Notes under the pieces: model-generated | Databases searched by the model: none | Seen by the model: the letters and a program-made list of their open reading frames with translations, nothing else | What the model was told of the DNA's origin: nothing | Assembly: GCA_027009605.1 (NCBI GenBank) | Contig: JALVCY010000097.1 | Span: 1-5,079 of the forward strand | From: Saprospiraceae bacterium | GTDB taxonomy: Bacteria > Bacteroidota > Bacteroidia > Chitinophagales > Saprospiraceae | Length of the DNA: 5,079 nt | Direction: 5' to 3' | Shown here: positions 1 to 5,079 of the stretch, piece after piece | Layout of the letters: every line of letters begins with the position of its first letter | Position numbering within the stretch: position 1 is the stretch's first letter | Translations under genes and position numbers: made by a program

Positions 1-18
1 TTTTTTTTGTCTTTGTCG

Positions 19-157
19 GTATCCGTCCGAGCAAGTACCTCTTGCCTAGCCAAAAACGCCGCCTGAACTTTGCTCCGGACAAAAGCAAAGATAATGCGAA
101 TGACAATAGAACGGGCCAGGGCTATGCTGGCTGAACATGCATCATCATCAGAGACGG
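19..157 (+). repeat. Direct repeat, copy 1 (139 bp)
   Basis: Compared base by base with 4941-5079 at a constant offset of 4922, this stretch differs at only two adjacent positions (30-31, AG here and GC there). From base 32 to 157 the two copies are identical over 126 bases. Identity starts abruptly at 19, since the preceding bases (gtcg here, aaaa there) are unrelated, which suits an element terminus. The right limit is set only by the end of the window, so the true repeat may be longer. Confidence 0.97.
25..80 (+). promoter_or_regulatory. Subterminal inverted repeat in the IS leader, ahead of tnpA
   Basis: Bases 25-34 (GTCCGAGCAA) can pair with 70-80 (TTGCTCCGGAC), giving ten base pairs with one bulged C at 75 and a 35-base loop. 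The second IS copy keeps the pairing potential despite its two differences: GTCCGG pairs fully with CCGGAC, and CAA with TTG. The structure lies just before the likely ATG at 94 and covers the alternative TTG at 70. In several IS families (IS10 is the classic case), end-proximal fold-back in transcripts entering from outside hides the transposase start. That role here is inference; a transposase binding site at the IS end is equally possible. Confidence 0.4.
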
Positions 158-402
158 TAAAATCCTTTTGCGCTCGCGTGGGCATTCCGGTTGGGCAGTA
201 TTACTATTGGCGCCGGCGGTGTGCGGAAGTATCTTCTGAACAAGAGCAGTCCAGGTTTATACCTGTATCGGTTAAGGCGGACGCTTCAGTCAAGATACGA
301 ATGGGACAACAGTTGGAGTTTGAGTGTACGAATGCGAATGCTGAGTTCACTCTAATAATACCCTGCATGAGAGTGAGCCTGTCCGCCAAAGCCTTTCGAT
401 AA
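94..402 (+). CDS. tnpA: IS66-family TnpA-like accessory protein (IS remnant)
   Basis: A 102-residue protein from the ATG at 94; ATG at 100 and TTG at 70 are alternative starts in the same frame. It resembles the small IS66 accessory protein TnpA. An N-terminal basic helical region leads to a helix-turn-helix-like stretch with the family's typical signature: SFCARVGIP (residues 24-32), then QYYYWRRR (35-42). A short linker leads to FIPV (55-58) and a beta-rich tail. IS66 TnpA is a small helix-turn-helix protein needed with TnpB for transposition by TnpC, though its exact role is unclear. The length is normal for the family (about 100-120 aa), but the last ~15 residues look atypical and no tnpB overlaps the end, as would be expected in an intact element. 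The frame may therefore run into unrelated sequence at a deletion point. The second copy at 5016 has the same first 21 codons. The family call rests on motif recognition alone. Confidence 0.65.
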   Translation: MRMTIERARAMLAEHASSSETVKSFCARVGIPVGQYYYWRRRCAEVSSEQEQSRFIPVSVKADASVKIRMGQQLEFECTNANAEFTLIIPCMRVSLSAKAFR

Positions 403-752
403 AGGCATTATCAGTAGTGTGTGGCATTCTGTAAATCCTGAAATGCTGCAACTGCAAATCTGCCTTCTGCGTTGGCAGCCAAGTTCTGATTCAGACAAAA
501 AGGCTTAACCAGCAAATTTTGGGTGTTCATTTGAATGATGGTGAGATTGTTTGCATGGTACGCCAGCAGTGCTTTTCTGATTATTCCAAAATACCAAAGC
601 CTATTTCTCATCAGAAAACTACAAATGGCATTTACAATAATACCATATCTGCCTGATTATCAATACATTAGGCGTTTTTCTTTGCAAAAAATTGCAAATA
701 ACACTTCTACAAGGCCCAATAATTGTATTTTTTTTTTCATCTGATTAGGCTG
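403..752. other. Non-coding interval between IS remnant and large gene
   Basis: No convincing gene is seen on either strand. The open frames here (for example 535-744 on + and 411-611 on -) have low-complexity or unremarkable translations, no recognisable domain and no start signals. The interval drops in G+C towards the large gene. Segments near 427-443 (attctgtaaatcctgaa) and 484-495 (ttctgattcaga) resemble short AT-rich intergenic motifs I associate with Bacteroidota genomes, but I cannot confirm that here. The 3' part holds a short inverted repeat (681-698) and a T10 tract (728-737), listed separately or with the promoter. Confidence 0.6.
681..698. repeat. Short perfect inverted repeat, TTTGCAA-4-TTGCAAA
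   Basis: Bases 681-687 (TTTGCAA) are the exact reverse complement of 692-698 (TTGCAAA), separated by four A. It lies 54 bases upstream of the putative -7 element of the large gene. No T-run follows directly, so it is not a standard intrinsic terminator. It could be an operator or a chance AT-rich palindrome. Confidence 0.35.
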
Positions 753-760
753 TATATTTG
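728..760 (+). promoter_or_regulatory. Putative Bacteroidota-type promoter for the large surface protein
   Basis: TATATTTG at 753-760 matches the Bacteroidota -7 consensus TAnnTTTG exactly. The usual -33 TTTG, expected about 19-20 bases upstream, would fall inside an uninterrupted run of ten T at 728-737, so only a T-rich substitute is present. Transcription would begin around 765-768, leaving a leader of roughly 20 bases before the ATG at 787. That short leader also argues against the in-frame GTG at 760, which lies inside the promoter element. No Shine-Dalgarno motif is seen; the bases before the ATG are A-rich (gataaa), as is common in this phylum. Confidence 0.55.
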
Positions 761-786
761 TGAATTACGTAGATAAACCTGATAAA

Positions 787-3700
787 ATGAAAAAAATACC
801 GACGCTTTTGACGATGCTAATTATGACTTTTTTTACGCAAGTCGCCCGTACCCAATGCCCTCCTGGTGACATTATTTTAACGACCCAAGGGCAGATTGAT
901 AGTTTTGCCATTCATTATCCGGGATGCACCAACATAGTAGGAAATTTAAAAATCAAAGAACAGTATCAACAACCCATCCTTAACCTCAATGGCTTAGCCC
1001 CTATCACAACTATATCACAAAAATTAATCATCCGGTCACAATCACTCCCCAATCTAACCGGCCTACACAATCTTACATCAATTGGTGACGAACTAGAGAT
1101 TTATAGTTGCGATGCACTACAAAACTTAGATGAGCTATCCAATTTGACCCACATCGGAAATCGTCTAGATATATCATATTGCTCTTCGCTGTTAGATATT
1201 AATGGCCTTAACAATGTCTCTCAACTAACACACATTACTATTAAATCCAATCCGAAGCTTAATGAGTGCGCCATTACGCCGATATGTAACGCATTAAGCT
1301 CATCCGGCTGGGCCACCATAAAAAACAATGCAATTGGGTGTGAAAGTGAAGAAACAGTATCTTCACACTGTACAACAAACTGCGTAGCAGGACAAAGCTT
1401 CTTCACGCAATCTAAAATTGATGATATCCCAAACACCTGTGGCTCAACCATAGGAACAGTTGTAATTTCCGGAGATGATATATTGAATCTAGCAGGATTC
1501 AGCAACATAGATTCCATAAAAGGAGACCTAATCATTAAAAATTGTAATTCGCTCGCCAATCTACAAGGTCTAAACAATATCAAAAGTATTTCCGGGGATT
1601 TAATCATCAATAACTGTGACTCTATTCTTAATCTGCAAGGATTCAATTCACTCCATCGCATCGGGGGAAATTTTTTCATTCAGAACTGTGACACATTATT
1701 CACTTTACAAGGGCTGAATAGTTTATCATTTGTAGCTGGAAATCTAATTATTGGAAATGAAACCTATTACTCACCCGATCTAGACTACCATGAAGAGAAT
1801 CCACAACTGGCACAACTATCAGGGCTTGAATCGCTGGATAGTATTGGGGGCGATTTTTTCATCAATGCCCCTGCGCTACTTTCCTTCACCGGTCTGAATA
1901 GTCTTAAAAAGGTAGGCGGAACAATTCGCATTGAAGGATGTGATTTTGTTCCAAACTTCCAAGGATTTAGTAGTTTAGAAGAGGCCGATGCCATCCTACT
2001 AAGCCCCGTGACAACCTATCAATACCAATTCTACAAACCGCCAAAACCTAATGGAAATTTGCAAGATTTTTCCGGTCTTGACAATCTTATACATTTAAAT
2101 CACCTAAATATTGGGAGCAATCCTAATCTACTGAGTTTTAATGGATTACAAAACGTAACCAAGCTCAAATCATTAAAAATAATACTCAATAATAGTTTAA
2201 CTAACTTTGAAGGCCTGAATAATCTAACAGAGATATCGGAAGATTTTATTTTAGGTGACAAAATAGAAATAAGCCAGATGTATGGAGGCTATTCATCCAG
2301 TGCTGAAACCAATATACAATCTTTCTCTGGATTAGAAAATTTAAAATCAATTGGTAATTTCAGAATAGTTAATTCAAATGCTTTAATAGACTTCTCTGGT
2401 CTTGATAATTTAGAGACCATTCTAGGTGATTTCCAATTAGGTTCTATTCGATACCATTGCGGGATGTTTGGCACAAATGTCTTTTCTAACGATACACTTA
2501 GCAGTTTTAAAGGACTTTCATCATTAAGCACAATAGGTGGAAGTTTTAGTATTATTGCTAAAAACAAAATCAAAAACTTCAATCATCTTTCTGCTTTGGA
2601 CTCCATTTACGGTGGACTACTTATCAACTCCAGTGACATGGAAAGCATGAGCGGGGTCTCATCTTTAGCCTTTATCGGCGGGGGGATCACCTTGGGGGAT
2701 GATCGTAGCTCTTTTATGGATAAATTTAATGATTTTTCTCAACTCAGTTTCATAGACTCTATTCATGGATCTCTAAATATCATAGACTTGGATTCAATTA
2801 CTGACTTATCCGGTTTTAACAATTTGAAATATGTACAAAAAAACTTGATAATCGCAGGAAATGACAAGCTTGACAATCTTGATGCACTCAGCAATTTAGA
2901 ATATATCGGAGAAGAATTCTCCCTTGGCTATTTCTCAAGATACCAAACTCTTTGCGACACCAGATGGGGAACTGAATATATGGGTTATCCACACCCTAAT
3001 CCTAGTTTGCACTCGATTGATGGTCTTTCTAATCTAAAAACAATTGGTAGTACGTTCACATTTGCCGGCAACGATCTCATTGAGAGCCTTTCACCTCTAA
3101 CTTCACTTGAGCATATTGGCGACAATGTACAGATTGGCCTGCGAGCCGGCTTAGGGTGGAATGCATTAACACCAAGTTTTCTTGGAAATGAAAAACTAAA
3201 AGATATTAGCATATTGGAAAATGTAACTTTTTCACATAATGTATTTCTAGAAAAAAATACACAATTAACTAATCTTACAGGTATTGGAAACAGAGACTCC
3301 ATTCAAACCCTTGAAATTATTTTTTGCGACAGCCTTTTGGACTTGAATGGATTAAGCGGAATAAAAAGTATTGATAGATTATTCATAGGCTATAATTTTT
3401 CATCCTTAGGAAATGAAAATATTCATTCTCTTGATGGTTTCGATAATGATGTCTTTATCGAGGAAGCATACGTTTATAACAATCCCAAGCTGACAACTTG
3501 CGGCTATCCTTGGTTATGTGATGCCATTCTTCGCGAAAAAGCATCCATAGGCAATAATGCTGAGTTTTGCATGTCCAATGATGACTTGAATTGTGATGAT
3601 TTAGTCATTTTTGGGAAAGTATATTATGACCTTAACCAAAACAAAGCCAAAGATAGTAATGAGCCCAATATTCCTTTTCAAAAAATCTATTTTGACCCAC

Positions 3701-4938
3701 CCGGACAAACCATATTAACTAATCAAAATGGCAACTTCTTTCAATATTGTGATAGTGGCACCACCTATATGGTCAAATGGATTCCCGATAGTTTGTGGCA
3801 GTTATCGACCGATAGTGCCCAATTTACGCTAACCTACTTCCCCGGGACGCCTGCTAATTATTACAAAGAATTTGGGCTTTTTCCTGCATTTCCATATCAC
3901 AGCGAAGACATTAGCATTTCAAGCAACAATACCCGCTGTAACGAAACTGTCCTATTCCGCTTCTTCTGCCGCAATACTGGGACTTATGTGGAATCCGGTA
4001 AAATTGAACTAACCTATGATGCATCCACAACTTTTGTTTCTTCCATAAATTCAAATATCGTAGTTGACACAATCAATCACCGGCTAACTTGGCCATATGA
4101 CTCCTTATACCAATTTACAGAGATTGAAAGGTCTGCCATCTTCCTAATGCCGGATCAAAACAGTGCCGGCAACCAACTATACTTCCACATCAAAGCATAC
4201 GGGGATTCTTTAGGTACCGAAATTCTACTGGATGAATACACCTACACCCCAACCGTCCTCTGCTCCTTCGACCCCAACGACAAGCAAGTCATGCCTTCCG
4301 GCGAAAAAGACGAGCACTACACCCTACATGACCAGAAACTCACCTACACAATCCGTTTTCAAAATACTGGAAATGCCGAAGCCATTGACATCACCATTCG
4401 GGACACCATTGACACAAATTTAGACATCAGCACTTTGCGAGTTGTGAATAGCAGTTTTCCGGTGCAGACTTCCGTAAAAGGTCATGCCGTTGAATTTTAC
4501 TTCAAAAATATTAATTTGCCGGACAGTACACATAATGAGCCCGAGAGTCATGGTTTTGTTACCTACGAAATCAAACCCCAACCAGGGCTTTCAGACTATA
4601 CCAAAATCGAAAATACTGCCTACATTATTTTTGATTTTAATGATGCCATTGCGACAAATACAACCCAAAATACAATGGTAACCATGATTCCGGTTGGCCT
4701 AGATGAGATTGACCGGACAGCAATTTCTATCCGACCCAATCCAGCCGATGACATCATTTACATTTCTGCAAAGATTCAGCAAGCCATTGATAACGTAATG
4801 ATTTACAATGCTTTAGGAGAGTTGGTGCTTGCACAAAAAGGGAATAAAGTTGATGTTGGGCATTTGCCGAAAGGCATTTATTTGGTAAAGGTGGTGCTGG
4901 ATGGAAAGATTGGAGTGGAGAAATTAATTATTGATTAA
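787..4938 (+). CDS. Large secreted LRR/receptor-L-domain-like surface protein with T9SS type A sorting domain
   Basis: A 1383-residue protein, probably an adhesin or recognition protein on the cell surface; no catalytic motif is visible and the ligand is unknown. The ATG at 787 gives a clean signal peptide (KK, hydrophobic 6-16, cleavage near 20-23; C24 has no lipobox). Residues 24-152 form a short solenoid of about five ~24-residue coils of the type L-x-N-L-x-G-L-x-x-L-x-x-I-x-G-x-L-x-I, closed by a Cys cap (C161, C167, C185, C195). Residues 199-898 form a longer solenoid of about 24 coils with a similar cap (C905, C911, C928, C936). An SdrD-B-like domain follows at ~940-1030, with the acidic loop DLNQNKAKDSNE at 948-959, a likely Ca2+ site. 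Next is a beta-sandwich at ~1039-1155 (RNTG at 1062-1065), then a domain starting CSFDPNDK (1159-1166) that I recall as Pfam DUF7619, to ~1298. The T9SS sorting domain is at ~1312-1383 (RPNP 1316-1319, LPKGIYLVKV 1360-1369). The protein should cross the inner membrane by Sec and the outer membrane by T9SS, where this tail is normally removed. The domain order is typical of Bacteroidota surface proteins. The frame is intact; no operon partner is present. Confidence 0.9.
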   Translation: MKKIPTLLTMLIMTFFTQVARTQCPPGDIILTTQGQIDSFAIHYPGCTNIVGNLKIKEQYQQPILNLNGLAPITTISQKLIIRSQSLPNLTGLHNLTSIGDELEIYSCDALQNLDELSNLTHIGNRLDISYCSSLLDINGLNNVSQLTHITIKSNPKLNECAITPICNALSSSGWATIKNNAIGCESEETVSSHCTTNCVAGQSFFTQSKIDDIPNTCGSTIGTVVISGDDILNLAGFSNIDSIKGDLIIKNCNSLANLQGLNNIKSISGDLIINNCDSILNLQGFNSLHRIGGNFFIQNCDTLFTLQGLNSLSFVAGNLIIGNETYYSPDLDYHEENPQLAQLSGLESLDSIGGDFFINAPALLSFTGLNSLKKVGGTIRIEGCDFVPNFQGFSSLEEADAILLSPVTTYQYQFYKPPKPNGNLQDFSGLDNLIHLNHLNIGSNPNLLSFNGLQNVTKLKSLKIILNNSLTNFEGLNNLTEISEDFILGDKIEISQMYGGYSSSAETNIQSFSGLENLKSIGNFRIVNSNALIDFSGLDNLETILGDFQLGSIRYHCGMFGTNVFSNDTLSSFKGLSSLSTIGGSFSIIAKNKIKNFNHLSALDSIYGGLLINSSDMESMSGVSSLAFIGGGITLGDDRSSFMDKFNDFSQLSFIDSIHGSLNIIDLDSITDLSGFNNLKYVQKNLIIAGNDKLDNLDALSNLEYIGEEFSLGYFSRYQTLCDTRWGTEYMGYPHPNPSLHSIDGLSNLKTIGSTFTFAGNDLIESLSPLTSLEHIGDNVQIGLRAGLGWNALTPSFLGNEKLKDISILENVTFSHNVFLEKNTQLTNLTGIGNRDSIQTLEIIFCDSLLDLNGLSGIKSIDRLFIGYNFSSLGNENIHSLDGFDNDVFIEEAYVYNNPKLTTCGYPWLCDAILREKASIGNNAEFCMSNDDLNCDDLVIFGKVYYDLNQNKAKDSNEPNIPFQKIYFDPPGQTILTNQNGNFFQYCDSGTTYMVKWIPDSLWQLSTDSAQFTLTYFPGTPANYYKEFGLFPAFPYHSEDISISSNNTRCNETVLFRFFCRNTGTYVESGKIELTYDASTTFVSSINSNIVVDTINHRLTWPYDSLYQFTEIERSAIFLMPDQNSAGNQLYFHIKAYGDSLGTEILLDEYTYTPTVLCSFDPNDKQVMPSGEKDEHYTLHDQKLTYTIRFQNTGNAEAIDITIRDTIDTNLDISTLRVVNSSFPVQTSVKGHAVEFYFKNINLPDSTHNEPESHGFVTYEIKPQPGLSDYTKIENTAYIIFDFNDAIATNTTQNTMVTMIPVGLDEIDRTAISIRPNPADDIIYISAKIQQAIDNVMIYNALGELVLAQKGNKVDVGHLPKGIYLVKVVLDGKIGVEKLIID

Positions 4939-4940
4939 AA

Positions 4941-5079
4941 GTATCCGTCCGGCCAAGTACCTCTTGCCTAGCCAAAAACGCCGCCTGAACTTTGCTCCGG
5001 ACAAAAGCAAAGATAATGCGAATGACAATAGAACGGGCCAGGGCTATGCTGGCTGAACATGCATCATCATCAGAGACGG
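4941..5079 (+). repeat. Direct repeat, copy 2 (139 bp, cut by window end)
   Basis: This is the second copy of the 19-157 sequence, in the same orientation, with 137 of 139 bases identical and no gaps. It starts only two bases after the TAA stop (4936-4938) of the large gene. The identity is still perfect at the last base of the window, so the repeat probably continues. Confidence 0.97.
4941..5079 (+). mobile_element. Left end of a second IS66-family-like element (partial)
   Basis: It has the same putative terminus, leader and tnpA start as the first copy. Whether this copy is complete (tnpA, tnpB, tnpC and right end) cannot be seen. If it was inserted by IS66-type transposition, which usually duplicates 8 bases of target, the duplicated target would be GATTAAAA (4933-4940). 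That would include the end of the large gene and its stop codon, and a second GATTAAAA should follow the element's right end. Confidence 0.55.
5016..5079 (+). CDS. tnpA: IS66-family TnpA-like protein, 5' fragment (copy 2)
   Basis: The first 21 codons plus one base of a second tnpA-like gene are present, with the ATG at 5016 equivalent to the ATG at 94 and the same alternative starts (TTG 4992, ATG 5022). The visible part is identical to copy 1. It ends at the window edge, before the helix-turn-helix signature, so its identity rests entirely on identity to the first copy. Confidence 0.55.
   Translation, partial: MRMTIERARAMLAEHASSSET

Larger units (their letters stand above)
19..402 (+). mobile_element. 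Left-end remnant of an IS66-family-like insertion sequence
   Basis: This segment combines a putative IS terminus (starting GTATCCGTCCG), a ~75-base leader and a small TnpA-like reading frame. IS66-family ends generally begin with GTA and are followed by tnpA, tnpB and tnpC in that order. Here only the first gene is seen; nothing like TnpB or the DDE transposase TnpC occurs in the 5 kb downstream, and no inverted copy of the terminus is present before the large gene. I infer a truncated, non-autonomous remnant. The left boundary is set by where similarity to the second copy at 4941 begins. The right boundary is uncertain and is put at the end of the tnpA frame. Composition supports foreign origin: bases 181-240 are 33/60 G+C, against about 25% in parts of the large gene. 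Confidence 0.6.

Noticed and set aside
367..402. Start of a TnpB-like frame (M-x-x-S-L-S) fused to the end of tnpA
   Set aside because: Only about a dozen residues with weak resemblance are followed by a stop, which is too little to support a call.
411..611. Minus-strand frame of 66 codons in the intergenic region
   Set aside because: It has no recognisable motif and probably reads through AT-rich intergenic sequence.
681..737. Intrinsic terminator formed by the inverted repeat and the T10 tract
   Set aside because: The stem is seven AT-rich base pairs and lies 29 bases before the T-run, so it does not form a hairpin directly followed by T.
535..744. Small + strand frame of 69 codons before the large gene
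   Set aside because: The translation is low in information, shows no domain and ends inside the T10 tract. No supporting promoter or start signal is seen.
760..786. GTG at 760 as start of the large protein, adding nine residues
   Set aside because: The ATG at 787 starts directly with a typical KK-hydrophobic signal peptide. The GTG extension would put nine charged or polar residues before it and overlaps the -7 promoter box.
843..858. Lipoprotein signal peptide at C24
   Set aside because: The residues before the cysteine (R-T-Q) do not fit the lipobox, and the T9SS sorting tail fits an ordinary Sec signal peptide.
1221..1679. Minus-strand frame of 152 codons (and similar ones at 1785, 2289, 2985)
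   Set aside because: These are antisense shadows of the solenoid repeats; their sequences mirror the periodic coding strand and lack any domain.
1..5079. Novel defence, CRISPR or secondary-metabolite system
   Set aside because: Apart from IS fragments the window holds a single structural surface-protein gene with no enzyme, nuclease or repeat-spacer pattern.

Overview
The window looks like Bacteroidota DNA, probably from the Saprospiria/Chitinophagia/Flavobacteriia part of the phylum. The main evidence is a very large secreted protein whose last ~70 residues form a type IX secretion system (T9SS) type A sorting domain; T9SS is confined to that phylum and its relatives. A TAnnTTTG-type -7 promoter element and the lack of a Shine-Dalgarno sequence at the main gene agree with this. 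Nothing in the window allows a genus call.

Layout. Bases 1-18 are T-rich and featureless. Bases 19-402 are the left end of an IS66-family-like insertion sequence: a possible terminus starting GTATCC, a leader with a subterminal inverted repeat, and a small TnpA-like gene (94-402). No tnpB or tnpC follows, so this copy is a remnant. Bases 403-752 hold no convincing gene, only degenerate sequence, a short perfect inverted repeat and a 10-T tract. A promoter -7 box at 753-760 leads into one gene (787-4938, 1383 aa) that fills most of the window. It begins with a signal peptide, followed by a short and then a long leucine-rich/receptor-L-domain-like solenoid, each closed by a cysteine-bearing cap. 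After these come an SdrD-B-like domain, two beta-sandwich domains and the T9SS sorting domain. Two bases after its stop codon a second copy of the IS left end begins (4941-5079), in the same orientation and 137/139 identical to the first, and it runs off the window.

How it fits together. The main gene is a predicted cell-surface or released adhesin/recognition protein made and exported on its own; there is no operon partner here. It sits between two directly repeated IS ends, so it may be exposed to recombination, and its natural 3' flank has been displaced or lost. The most distinctive feature is a near-regular pattern in the long solenoid. Eight of 24 coils carry extra aromatic-rich loops at the same structural position, spaced 3,3,2,3,3,2,3 coils apart. 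I found no defence system, CRISPR array, tRNA or rRNA.
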